Positions 9,371 through 17,403 are shown, counted from the stretch's first letter. The stretch: 64,000 nucleotides of DNA from Vibrio algarum (GCF_028204155.1 NZ_JAQLOI010000003.1:1116001-1180000); one strand, 5' to 3'. Notes: generated by a model from the letters alone, not told the origin. Made by a program: numbers and translations.

Positions 9371-9477
9371 ACTGTTTGTTACTACTGATATTATCAGCTT
9401 GTGGCTATATTTCTGTTAGTTATGTAGCATTTTGTACAAAAACAGCCATAAATGGACATTTTTGAGCGTTAGCACAC
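9371..9477. promoter_or_regulatory. Control block B, candidate YihW/CsqR site
   Basis: This is the counterpart of block A: TTTGTTACT, ATTATCAG, TTTCTGTTAG, CATTTT, AATGGACA and TGAGCGTTAG recur in the same order, with one 1-nt spacing change. It lies upstream of yihS on the minus strand. The best conserved part, AATGGACATTTTTGAGCG followed by TTAG, also resembles the sequence at 13571-13611. Confidence 0.6.
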
Positions 9478-9531
9478 AATAAGTGACAAAAAGATACTTG
9501 TGTACTAAGTGGTATCCGTCGGGGGTTTCCT

Positions 9532-9557
9532 AAAAAAGGCGCTCGTAATAGAGCGCC
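9532..9557 (-). terminator. Terminator of the mutarotase-yihU operon
   Basis: A GC-rich 7-bp stem (GGCGCTC / GAGCGCC) with a 6-nt loop, followed on the minus strand by six T residues, lies 28 bp past the mutarotase stop. Confidence 0.9.
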
Positions 9558-9584
9558 AGTATTGAATTCAAATAAAGCGTTGGC

Positions 9585-10646
9585 TTATTTAATACTGAAA
9601 CGATGGACCGTTTTCTCTTCGAAAATTTCGCCCGGGTTCAGACGAGTTGTCGGGAAGTGAGACTGATTAGGACTATCAGGGAAGTGCTGAGTTTCCAAAC
9701 ACATACCGCTACACGATTCATATTTATAACCGTTGCGAGCAATCCAAGGCTTGTTAGACAGTTTAGAACCGTTGTAGAACTGGACAGCTGGCTGAGTGGT
9801 CAACACGGTCATAAAGCGGCCGCTATTGGGCTCATATAATTCAGCAGCGAAGGCATATTCACCTTCTACGTCTCGATTGTGCAAGATGTAATTATGGTCA
9901 TATGCACCATCAGGGACATGAGACTTATTTTCGCCAATATTTACCATTGAGGTAAAGTCTAGTCCTGAGTTTTTAACGGACAAAATTTCACCTGTAGGTA
10001 TCATATTCTCAGCGGTTGGTGTGTAGTAATCGCCATAAATTTTCAGCTGGTGACCGTCTATTGAGCCAGAGTCATGACCACCAAGGTTATAGTAGCTATG
10101 GTTTACGAGGTTAATGACTGTAGGTTTGTCGGTCGTCGCCTTAAAGTTGTAGTGCACCTGATTATCTTCGTCTAGACCAATAGTATGAACAACATTCAAT
10201 GTCCCACCGTAGCTGGACTCACCATCTGGTGACACGCGACTAAAGTGGATGAAGGTTTCTTGTTCCGATTCTTCAATAGAATAGTCCCATACGTATTTGT
10301 CGAATCCTTTTGAACCACCGTGCAAGTGTTGCACTGTTGGTGATTCATTGGTCTCTAACTGATACTTGATACCATCAAGAGAGTACTTCCCATCTTTAAT
10401 ACGGTTCGCGAAACGACCAGCAATAGCACCAAAAAATGGGTGACCACCAAGGTATTTTTCTAAGCTTTCGTAACCTAGAACGATGTCGGCTAAATTGCCA
10501 TCGCGGTCTGGTGTTTCGATTGAGGTGACGATACAACCGTAGTTGGTGACCGATACTTTCATGCCATTTGTATTGGTGAGCGTAAAAAGTTGAACAGGTT
10601 TATCCTGACCTTCTACTGATCCCCAAGAGGTGATGGTAAGTTCCAC
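9585..10646 (-). CDS. Aldose 1-epimerase, GalM type, probable SQ mutarotase
   Basis: A 353-residue galactose-mutarotase-family protein interconverting alpha and beta anomers. Canonical GalM features are present: AGRFANRI, the acid His in VNHSYYNLGG, and the general-base Glu in CLETQHFPDSPN. E. coli YihR, the SQ mutarotase, is shorter (about 308 residues) and from a different branch, so this gene is a functional stand-in rather than an ortholog. The start is GTG (bases 10644-10646 read CAC on the plus strand) with AGAGG upstream. It is downstream of yihU with a 47-bp gap, so the two are probably cotranscribed. Activity on SQ is inferred from position only. Confidence 0.85.
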   Translation of the reverse strand: MELTITSWGSVEGQDKPVQLFTLTNTNGMKVSVTNYGCIVTSIETPDRDGNLADIVLGYESLEKYLGGHPFFGAIAGRFANRIKDGKYSLDGIKYQLETNESPTVQHLHGGSKGFDKYVWDYSIEESEQETFIHFSRVSPDGESSYGGTLNVVHTIGLDEDNQVHYNFKATTDKPTVINLVNHSYYNLGGHDSGSIDGHQLKIYGDYYTPTAENMIPTGEILSVKNSGLDFTSMVNIGENKSHVPDGAYDHNYILHNRDVEGEYAFAAELYEPNSGRFMTVLTTQPAVQFYNGSKLSNKPWIARNGYKYESCSGMCLETQHFPDSPNQSHFPTTRLNPGEIFEEKTVHRFSIK

Positions 10647-10693
10647 GTTATTGGCCTCTGATAATATTAGTTATGGTATGTGATAACGAAAGA

Positions 10694-11587
10694 CTATTTG
10701 ATCTTTGGTTCTAGACCTGAAGTTACTCGTAACTGCTCTAATACTGCTGACCAGTCTTGGCGACCACGGCCCGCAGCGCGAGTAATGCTATAAACCTCAC
10801 GAGACGCAGCACCACATGGCATAGGAACATTAACTTGGTTAGCTAAATCAAGAGCGATACCTAAGTCTTTGTGCGCAAGATCAACCATAAACGCAGGAGA
10901 CAAATCTCCGGATAATACTTTACCAGGCCAGGTTGTAGTGAAGTGACCTTTACCTGCTGGGGTGCCACTCATTACAGCCATTGCCGTATCGAAATCTAAG
11001 CCGATTGCTTCTGCTAACGTAATGGCTTCTGCAGATAACGCGTTAAGAGCAATACTCATGTAGTTATTGATGATTTTTACGCGGATGCCTTTACCAGCAC
11101 CGCCAGCGTCTACTGTTTCACTCCCCATGCAATCGAAAAGAGGCTGCGCCTTAGCTATTTGCTCTTTTGAGCCACCAGCTAAGATAAGAAGTTCACCTTT
11201 GATCGCGTGGTCTGATGTGCGACCTACTGGTGCTTCCATCATAGAGAAACCTTTGTCTGCCATCTCTTTTACAAGTGCGTCAGTTTCAAATGGGTGGATA
11301 GTAGACATATCAATCAAAAGCGCTTCTTTGCTCATGGTTGATGTGATTCCATTTTCACCAAAAATGATATTTCTTACTAGCGCACCGTTTGGCAGCATAG
11401 TAACAATGAATTCAACGTCTGAAGCGGCGTCTGCTGGAGAAGCAGCTGCTACCGCACCTTGGCTTACTAGTGCTTGTATTGCGTCTTCGCTGATGTCGAA
11501 AACTTTTAGCGTGTGACCACCGTTAATTAGGTTAGCCGCCATTGGGCTGCCCATTTGACCAAGACCGATAAAGCCGATAGTTGACAT
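10694..11587 (-). CDS. yihU: Sulfolactaldehyde reductase
   Basis: A 297-residue beta-hydroxyacid dehydrogenase matching E. coli YihU over its whole length. It reduces 3-sulfolactaldehyde to 2,3-dihydroxypropane-1-sulfonate with NADH. The nucleotide-binding loop GLGQMGSPMAANL is at the N-terminus, followed by DMSTIHP, the substrate loop PVGRTSDHAIKG, the catalytic Lys in RVKIINNYMSIALNAL, and AGRGRQDWSAVLEQ. The frame is open further upstream, but the ATG at 11587 (MSTIGFIGLG) matches family N-termini and has an AAGGA site. It is divergent from the yihV kinase gene. Confidence 0.94.
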   Translation of the reverse strand: MSTIGFIGLGQMGSPMAANLINGGHTLKVFDISEDAIQALVSQGAVAAASPADAASDVEFIVTMLPNGALVRNIIFGENGITSTMSKEALLIDMSTIHPFETDALVKEMADKGFSMMEAPVGRTSDHAIKGELLILAGGSKEQIAKAQPLFDCMGSETVDAGGAGKGIRVKIINNYMSIALNALSAEAITLAEAIGLDFDTAMAVMSGTPAGKGHFTTTWPGKVLSGDLSPAFMVDLAHKDLGIALDLANQVNVPMPCGAASREVYSITRAAGRGRQDWSAVLEQLRVTSGLEPKIK

Positions 11588-11828
11588 GATTTGTTCCTTG
11601 TATGCATATTGGGATTGTCGCCAATATAACGTTTTTACCAAAAACTACTGTAATCAATGTCACATTTTGTCGTTTTGTGTTCATTTGTTGTTGTTTTGTG
11701 ATTGCAATCTCAATAGAAATCAACAGATTTCTTATAATGTAACCATACTGTAGCCCTATACCTATCTGTGCTGGTGTTGATAATCCATGTGTATACAGAT
11801 ATGTGATAATTAAAAAGAGAATTAAATA
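11588..11828. promoter_or_regulatory. Divergent yihU / yihV promoter region
   Basis: The 241 bp between the divergent yihU and yihV genes must hold both promoters. On the minus strand about 11640-11720 reads with AATCTGTTG, ACAACAAATGAACACAAAA and related words, resembling the core of control blocks A and B in reverse orientation. It is a plausible operator for the YihW-type regulator, but the similarity is weaker than between A and B. Confidence 0.45.
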
Positions 11829-12712
11829 ATGCCGATTGCGTGTCTTGGAATTACTGTATTAGATAGAGTACAGCGAGTAGTACAACTCCCGACAACAGGG
11901 GGAAATTTGTCGCGACAGATTATTTCGAAATTGGTGGCGGTCCAGCTGCTACAGCTGCGGTAGCAGTAGCTAAGTTGGGATGTGAAGTGGATTTTATTGG
12001 CCGCGTTGGTGGTGATTCTGTTGCTGAAACTATGCTGGCAGAATTATCCAGTTATGGTGTGGATGTTAGTAAAGTCATTCGTATTCCTAATGCATCATCG
12101 GCGTTTTCAGCCGTATTAGTTGATGATGAAGGTGAGCGTATGATTATTAATTATCAAGACAAATCACTTATACGAGATATCGAGCCTCTTAAATCTGTCG
12201 ATTTCTCTACATACTCAACCATCTTATGTGATGTGCGTTGGCCAGAAGGTGCAAAATATGCACTAGAACAGGCTAAAAAGTATAACGTTCCAACGGTGCT
12301 GGATGCGGATTTATCACCTGATTCAATCGCCGATTTGGTGGAACTTGCTGATCATGTTGCTTTTTCTGAACCCGGCCTAGAAAGGTTTACTGAGACAAGT
12401 GACCCAATTGAAGGGTTAAAAATCGCTCAGAAAAGGACAAAAGGTAAAGTTTATGTTACCGTTGGCGCGAAAGGTTGTTACTGGTTAGAAAATGGCGAAC
12501 TTAAGCACCAAACAGGCAAAGTTGTAGACGTAGTAGATACAACTGGTGCGGGCGATGTTTTTCACGGAGCCTTTGCTGTCGCGGTTTCAGAACAGATGGA
12601 AACAAGACAATCCGTTATTTTTTCAAACACAGTTGCAGCGTTGAAATGCACCAAGTTAGGTGGGCGTGAAGGTATTCCAAGTAGGGAAATTGTTAACGCC
12701 GATATAAATTAA
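11829..12712 (+). CDS. yihV: Sulfofructose kinase, apparent -1 frameshift near the N-terminus
   Basis: A PfkB/ribokinase-family kinase that should phosphorylate 6-deoxy-6-sulfofructose at C1. From the ATG at 11829 the frame reads MPIACLGITVLDRV and LPTTGG, matching E. coli YihV, then loses similarity; from about 11903 the frame one base back reads KFVATDYFEIGGGPAATAAV and continues to the stop at 12712. Joined, the product is about 294 residues against 298 in E. coli. The ATP and catalytic motif DTTGAGDVFHGAFA and GGREGIP are intact. The switch point is the run GGGGGAAA, and the heptamer GGGAAAT (11900-11906) sits in the initial frame as G GGA AAT. Options are a sequencing error, a real mutation, or programmed frameshifting. 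Confidence 0.85.
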
Positions 12713-12729
12713 TAACAACAAGGTTTATC

Positions 12730-13491
12730 ATGACTAATCCTAGACAAGACAAATTATTACAATTAGTTATCGATAAAGGTTACTGTACCGTTGAAGATTT
12801 GGCAGAAACTTTACAAGTTTCTACACAAACGATAAGACGAGATATAAAAAAGCTTAGTGATGAGAGACTAATTGTGCGTCACCATGGGGGAGCGAGTTCT
12901 CCTTCTAGCACTGTAAATTTAGACTACGAAATTCGTAAAGTATCTGAAACTGATGAAAAAAATGCAATCGGTGAAAGAATAGCAGATATGATCCCTGATA
13001 GTTCGACAGTATTTTTGACTATCGGCACGACTGCAGAAATTATTGCGACTCACTTGCTTAAAAAAAGTAACCTTCAAATCATTACTAATTCATTGCGTGT
13101 TGCCAATGTGCTGCATAGTAATAAAAGCTTTGATGTACTTATACCAAGCGGAAAAATTCGCGCAACAAATGGTGGAATCGTTGGAACAGAAGCGCTTGAT
13201 TTTATCAATAACTTCCGTTTTGATTATCTGATCACGAGTGCTGGTTCTATTGATGCAGATGGTACGCTCTTGGAGTACGATTTAAATGAAACAGCTATTG
13301 CTCAATCGGTGATGAAGTCAGCCAGAAATGTATTTGTCGCGATAGATTCGACTAAATACACACCTAAAGGCTCTATAGAATTGGGGCATATACGCGAGGC
13401 GACCGTTTTCTTCACGGATGTACAGCCACCCACTGATATTCAGGAAGTTCTGAATCAGACGACGGTGAAATTAGAAGTCTGTGGTAGTTAA
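12730..13491 (+). CDS. yihW: DeoR-family regulator of sulfoquinovose genes
   Basis: A 253-residue DeoR/GlpR-family repressor aligning with E. coli YihW (CsqR). The N-terminal winged helix holds DLAETLQVSTQTIRRDIKKL, followed by HHGGASS, and the C-terminal sugar-phosphate sensing domain contains IGTTAEIIATHL, ITNSLRVANVL and TSAGSIDADG. It follows yihV by 17 bp and is likely cotranscribed with it. It should repress the cluster until SQ or a phosphorylated intermediate binds; effector and targets here are inferred from the E. coli system. Confidence 0.92.
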   Translation: MTNPRQDKLLQLVIDKGYCTVEDLAETLQVSTQTIRRDIKKLSDERLIVRHHGGASSPSSTVNLDYEIRKVSETDEKNAIGERIADMIPDSSTVFLTIGTTAEIIATHLLKKSNLQIITNSLRVANVLHSNKSFDVLIPSGKIRATNGGIVGTEALDFINNFRFDYLITSAGSIDADGTLLEYDLNETAIAQSVMKSARNVFVAIDSTKYTPKGSIELGHIREATVFFTDVQPPTDIQEVLNQTTVKLEVCGS

Positions 13492-13517
13492 GCTTAAGTA
13501 GCGTAATTCAAAATTTT

Positions 13518-13544
13518 AAAAGGAGAGGGTACTCTCCTTTTTTG
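13518..13544 (+). terminator. Terminator of yihV-yihW
   Basis: A perfect 10-bp stem (AAAAGGAGAG / CTCTCCTTTT) with a 4-nt loop and T-tract, 27 bp past the yihW stop codon. Confidence 0.9.
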
Positions 13545-13570
13545 TGATCCCAAATCACTTTTCTGTCATA

Positions 13571-13611
13571 ACAAACAGGAAATTGACATTTCTCTGACTG
13601 TTAGCGCACCT
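13571..13611 (+). promoter_or_regulatory. Control block D upstream of the 86-aa membrane protein
   Basis: The sequence has ACAAACAGGAAATTGACATT followed by TCTCTGACTGTTAGCGCACC. It resembles the core of block B (AATGGACATTTTTGAGCG then TTAGCACAC). It lies about 100 bp upstream of the small membrane-protein gene and so may place that gene under the same regulator. Confidence 0.45.
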
Positions 13612-13708
13612 ATCAATCTCTATCTGGGTAGTAATATGTGGGTAGATAATTTGTCGTACAATAAGATTTTATTGCGATGTATAACATTGATAGAAATAGG
13701 GGTTAACC

Positions 13709-13969
13709 ATGCAAAAAGAACAACAACACGAAGTGACTACAGAGAAGTACAGTATTCTGTTTTTTCTAGAAGGGTTAATGGTATTAAGTTTTTTAATTAT
13801 AGTTATTGCTTTTACTATCCCTTCAAGTGTTTATGCAATGAACGCGATCATTGGCGCTATCTTTACCGCGGGTGTATGTTCGATCGGAATCTTAGCGTTT
13901 GCTAATGCTAAAATTGGCGTTGAACGAGGACTATTTAAGTTACCAACAGTCGCTAAACGTTCTTATTAA
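13709..13969 (+). CDS. Small membrane protein, 86 aa, unknown function
   Basis: No family recognised. The 86-residue product has a polar N-terminus (MQKEQQHEVTTEKYS), then two hydrophobic stretches at about residues 16-40 and 43-65 that could each cross the membrane, and a basic C-terminus. A weak AGGGG-type ribosome site precedes the ATG. It follows the yihW terminator and a sequence resembling the sulfo-EMP control blocks, and it has its own terminator. This suggests a membrane role linked to sulfoquinovose growth, but it is too small to be a conventional carrier for the expected DHPS product. An overlapping frame from 13636 is less convincing. Confidence 0.6.
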   Translation: MQKEQQHEVTTEKYSILFFLEGLMVLSFLIIVIAFTIPSSVYAMNAIIGAIFTAGVCSIGILAFANAKIGVERGLFKLPTVAKRSY

Positions 13970-13997
13970 TTCATAATTTAAATGATACTTCCCTAAC

Positions 13998-14027
13998 GGT
14001 CAGGCACGCTGTGTACTGACCTTTTTT
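13998..14027 (+). terminator. Terminator of the small membrane-protein gene
   Basis: Stem GGTCAG / CTGACC with a 12-nt loop, followed by six T residues. The remaining intergenic sequence up to 14268 holds no gene I can support. Confidence 0.75.
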
Positions 14028-14268
14028 CGTACCTACCCCAAATCTCCCTTTCGCTTGACTGAATTTAAGTTCCTAGGTGTTGATCTCTGTCATTACCTAA
14101 TCAAAAGGCAGTTAATACTACTATTGAAAGTAATAATTATAGAATTAGTGAGCTGAATACATGATTGGTTTATCATTTGCCGTATTGTCCATTTAACCAA
14201 TGTGTTAGAGTTGATAAGTAATATTATTTACCAGATTGACCTGTTTGAGTACATAAGTGGGAGTTAGG

Positions 14269-15603
14269 ATGACACCAACGTTTCAGTTAATCACAGGATT
14301 ATTGACAGCATTGCTATTGATTGGATGTGATTCCCCAACTAAAAATACGACCACCGAAAGCCCAAGTATCGATACAACGATAAAAAACGAACAAGAAGCA
14401 TCAGAGCCTTTAAAACAGATAATTTTGACCATGGGTTCATGGAGGAAAGACGATGTTGAGCAGATAGGGTTTATTTTAAAGAAATTCAATGAAAAGTATC
14501 CGCATATTGTTATCAAATTTGACCCGACCGAACCTTCTCAATATAACGACGTTATTGCTGCTCAATTAGAAGGTGGTACAGCACCAGATCTGTTTTACCT
14601 TCGTTCTCATAGCGCATCGGCAGAGATGTTTAATAAAGGTTATCTCGTTGGGCTTAATGATCTGACTGATATTCGAAATAATTTTCCGCCGCAAATGCTC
14701 AATGCTTGGGCCACAAAAGAAAATATCTACGGTGTCCCGTTAATGGCCGTGTCTCATGGAATTTACTTTAACGCATCCTTTTTTGAGCAAAATAATTTGG
14801 TAGTGCCTACTTCATGGGAAGCTTTGCTATCTTTAGCTGAAAAGCTTAAGGCCGAAGGGATTATTCCATTTGCGAATGCAACCGGTGATAACTGGACAAC
14901 GAATGGATTGATATTGCAAAACGTCCTACCAGGAATTATCGGTGGGGATCAAGGTCGATTAGAGTATTACAATGGGACACGTTGTTTTAACGATGCTCAG
15001 ATGGTTAGTGTTTTTAAGGCAGTTAAAGATATTTCTTCTTATATAGCAACGAACCATAGACTACTAAAATATGCGGATAGCTTACAACTCTTTATCCAAG
15101 GAAAATCACCAATGTGGTTTGGTGGTTCATGGGATATTCCGTTTTTTGAGGCTCAAAACCCTGATTTTGATTGGAGCGTTTTTGCTATCCCGCCACCAGA
15201 TGGAAAAGAGTATTACGTCACGTTTCATCCTGATGCGGGAATCGGTCTGAATAGTTCGTCGCCTTATATAGAAGAAGCTAAGCTATTTTTGCAATGGATG
15301 ACAACCAAAGAATTTGCAGTGCTTTTTGAAGAGCAGTTGCCGGGTTTTTTTCCTATGCACTATGAGGTGACAAGCACCAAGAATCCACACGCTAACTTGT
15401 TTCTGGATTTACATAACCAATATAAAACAGCGACTCGTATCTGGAGACAAATTGAGCAAGGGGAGCCAAGTGACTACAAAGTAGCGGTCCAAGCTTCAGC
15501 TGATGTTATGAATAATTTAATCACGCCACAACAGGCAGCAGACAACCTTCAAGAAGGGATCTCTTCTTGGTATTTGCCTGCGCAACAATGTCAACATGAC
15601 TAA
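14269..15603 (+). CDS. Solute-binding lipoprotein (family 1) paired with a diguanylate cyclase
   Basis: A 444-residue extracellular solute-binding protein of the MalE-like family 1. The N-terminus has a lipoprotein signal ending in LLIGC, so it should be anchored by its cysteine and face the periplasm. Family features include APDLFYLRSHSA, NLVVPTSWEALLSLAEKLKAEGIIPFA, and MWFGGSWDIPFF. There is no ABC permease or ATPase next to it; instead its last 8 bases overlap the start of a membrane GGDEF protein. This fits a sensor role, in which the loaded protein signals to the cyclase, like the NspS-MbaA pair of Vibrio cholerae but with a sugar-type binding protein. The ATG at 14269 is preferred over the GTG at 14257 because of the upstream GGAG. 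Confidence 0.85.
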   Translation: MTPTFQLITGLLTALLLIGCDSPTKNTTTESPSIDTTIKNEQEASEPLKQIILTMGSWRKDDVEQIGFILKKFNEKYPHIVIKFDPTEPSQYNDVIAAQLEGGTAPDLFYLRSHSASAEMFNKGYLVGLNDLTDIRNNFPPQMLNAWATKENIYGVPLMAVSHGIYFNASFFEQNNLVVPTSWEALLSLAEKLKAEGIIPFANATGDNWTTNGLILQNVLPGIIGGDQGRLEYYNGTRCFNDAQMVSVFKAVKDISSYIATNHRLLKYADSLQLFIQGKSPMWFGGSWDIPFFEAQNPDFDWSVFAIPPPDGKEYYVTFHPDAGIGLNSSSPYIEEAKLFLQWMTTKEFAVLFEEQLPGFFPMHYEVTSTKNPHANLFLDLHNQYKTATRIWRQIEQGEPSDYKVAVQASADVMNNLITPQQAADNLQEGISSWYLPAQQCQHD

Positions 15604-17128
15604 GACTAAGCCGTTAATTAAACGAAATATAGTCCGTAGAGTTATTCTTGGATATGTTTTAGCGCTTAGTTTTACCATTGTTATTGTATTCTTAGCTTTT
15701 ACTGGGCTAAATAAGATTAATGCTACTGTCGATGATATTACCAATCGATTGACCGAGACTCGGAACCTCGCTCAGGGTATTGACAACAAACTCCAATTGG
15801 TTGGGTTTTATACCGACAGATACCAACGTTTATACCATCAAGTAGATTTAGATTCCTTTAACGAAAAGGTTTTAGATTTAAAGGCTAGTTTAGATAGTAT
15901 AAGCGTTTTGATCAGCGACGAAGTTACGTTGGATATGGTGCATTATATTCAACGAGAAACAGATATTTATTTGAAAGAGTTTGAAGAGATAACCAAACTT
16001 ATCATGTATCAGCAATCACTCTTGTCTACAATTTTTCTGAAACAAGAACTTCTCGTAGAAAATCAATTATCTGCTATTCGTATAAATGTTGGTATCGTTC
16101 AGGTTCCAGACATCTATTTTTCATTTGGAAATGCTCGAGCTTCATTCGAGTTGATGCGCTTACAGCAGTCAAAGTATCTTAGTAAAAATGATGAAAAGTA
16201 CTTTGTGATGTTTAAGAACAATTATGAGCTTTCTACGGATGCATTTTCTGACTTGATTCAGGCCATGACTAAAGCCTCAATACATTCAGACATAGTTAAT
16301 AACGCAATGAAAGCGCAGGAAGAATTGAGAATTTATTATAATACTTTCCTTGATATACATCGCGCCAACATCTCTTTAAGAAGGTTGTCCAAAAAGTTAG
16401 ACGATCATGAATTAAAAGTTGTTCAAACGTCTTCAAAAATAGCTATGCGTATTGAAGATGAGTACAAAAAGGGTAATAACTTGACCCAAGAGTTGGTGCG
16501 AACGACTCAGCTTCAATTGTTAGCGGCTGTCATTATTGCAATTTTGATTAACTTAGCGCTTATTTATGTTGTTTTACGAAAGATAATTGCTCCTATATTT
16601 CAAGAGTTACAAGATCTATCTAACCTTGATGGCTTAACACAAGTCGCTAATAGGCGAGCGTTCGATATAGGTTTAGAGAGAGAGGGGATTAGAGCGAAAA
16701 GAGAGGGTAAGCCGCTTTCTTTAATCATGTGTGATGTTGATTACTTTAAAAAATACAATGATGAGTACGGTCATCAACTGGGCGACCTTTGCCTTAAAAG
16801 AGTCGCAGCTTCCATCAATAATACATGTAACCGACCCGAACATTTTGTCGCAAGATACGGTGGCGAAGAATTTGTGATAATTTTACCCAACACGTCTGCG
16901 AAAATGGCATTAGACATTGCTGAAAAAATGAGGCTTAGTATAGAAGGCCTTAAAGTGCCTCATCGAACGTCTTCAATTAACGCGTTTGTCACAATTAGCA
17001 TGGGCGTCGCAACAATGACTGACAAGGAAGAAATACCGACTGAAACGCTTATCAGTTATTCAGATAGAGCGCTTTATAAGGCTAAGCGTAACAATAGGAA
17101 CTGTGTTTTACATTATAACGACATTTAA
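15596..17128 (+). CDS. Membrane diguanylate cyclase (GGEEF)
   Basis: A 510-residue inner-membrane protein: one N-terminal transmembrane segment (about 16-38), a long largely helical periplasmic region (about 40-303), a second segment (about 304-327), then a GGDEF domain. The active site reads RYGGEEF (GGEEF at 422-426), with the substrate-binding DGLTQVANRRAFD and the metal-binding MCDVDYFKKYNDEYGHQLGD, so cyclic di-GMP synthesis is expected. The inhibitory site five residues before GGEEF reads RPEH rather than RxxD, so product inhibition may be lost. Translation is coupled to the lipoprotein gene by an 8-base overlap (ATGACTAA). No EAL domain is present. Confidence 0.92.
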   Translation: MTKTKPLIKRNIVRRVILGYVLALSFTIVIVFLAFTGLNKINATVDDITNRLTETRNLAQGIDNKLQLVGFYTDRYQRLYHQVDLDSFNEKVLDLKASLDSISVLISDEVTLDMVHYIQRETDIYLKEFEEITKLIMYQQSLLSTIFLKQELLVENQLSAIRINVGIVQVPDIYFSFGNARASFELMRLQQSKYLSKNDEKYFVMFKNNYELSTDAFSDLIQAMTKASIHSDIVNNAMKAQEELRIYYNTFLDIHRANISLRRLSKKLDDHELKVVQTSSKIAMRIEDEYKKGNNLTQELVRTTQLQLLAAVIIAILINLALIYVVLRKIIAPIFQELQDLSNLDGLTQVANRRAFDIGLEREGIRAKREGKPLSLIMCDVDYFKKYNDEYGHQLGDLCLKRVAASINNTCNRPEHFVARYGGEEFVIILPNTSAKMALDIAEKMRLSIEGLKVPHRTSSINAFVTISMGVATMTDKEEIPTETLISYSDRALYKAKRNNRNCVLHYNDI

Positions 17129-17249
17129 ACTGATAAAGTTGGCATATTATTTTTACCTTCATCAAGTATTTCTCTTTGCTTGAGTTGTACTGAAATGTCA
17201 CCTGACGTTTATGTTGAGTTTCGTCAATAATGTACTCAAAAAACAAGGC

Positions 17250-17261
17250 CTCTAAATTAGA
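17250..17261. repeat. Left copy of 12-bp target-site duplication
   Basis: CTCTAAATTAGA occurs identically here and at 17404-17415, directly flanking the 142-bp element. A 12-bp duplication is in the range known for IS4-type transposition. Confidence 0.75.
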
Positions 17262-17403
17262 TAATGCCGTTCGGTTAGTGCTAAATACTTCGTCATTCCC
17301 GTGAAAACGGGAATCTTGGCTGTACTAGATCCCGATTTTCATGGGGATGACGTCGGTTTTCGTCGGGATTACAGGTTTAAATGACCTTAACCGAACAGCA
17401 TTA
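17262..17403. mobile_element. 142-bp MITE-like element
   Basis: The element starts TAATGCCGTTCGGTTA and ends with the complement of TAATGCTGTTCGGTTA, giving 16-bp terminal inverted repeats with one mismatch. It is flanked by 12-bp direct repeats and has no coding capacity. Inside, CGTCATTCCCGTGAAAACGG and a complementary copy near 17331-17353 form a second inverted repeat; its ATTCCC-8 nt-GGGAAT form resembles the dRS3 repeat type known from Neisseria. It appears to have inserted into the transcription terminator between two convergent genes. Confidence 0.75.

Larger units (their letters stand above)
9144..9584. other. Intergenic region upstream of yihS
   Basis: This 441-bp gap holds the control block at 9371-9477 and the terminator of the mutarotase-yihU operon at 9532-9557. 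The 220 bp between the block and yihS are AT-rich and hold nothing I can name; they may form a long 5' leader. Confidence 0.55.

Noticed and set aside
7451..9477. Repeated blocks as insertion-sequence remnants
   Set aside because: No terminal inverted repeats or target duplications; similarity is a set of spaced words before two pathway genes, which fits shared control better.
11975..12712. Kinase gene starting at TTG 11975
   Set aside because: This would drop the conserved N-terminal substrate-binding part of PfkB kinases, and family sequence continues upstream in the same frame to about 11903.
13636..13905. 89-residue frame overlapping the small membrane protein
   Set aside because: The overlapping frame at 13709-13969 has a better start and cleaner membrane helices; this one has mixed composition and no ribosome site.
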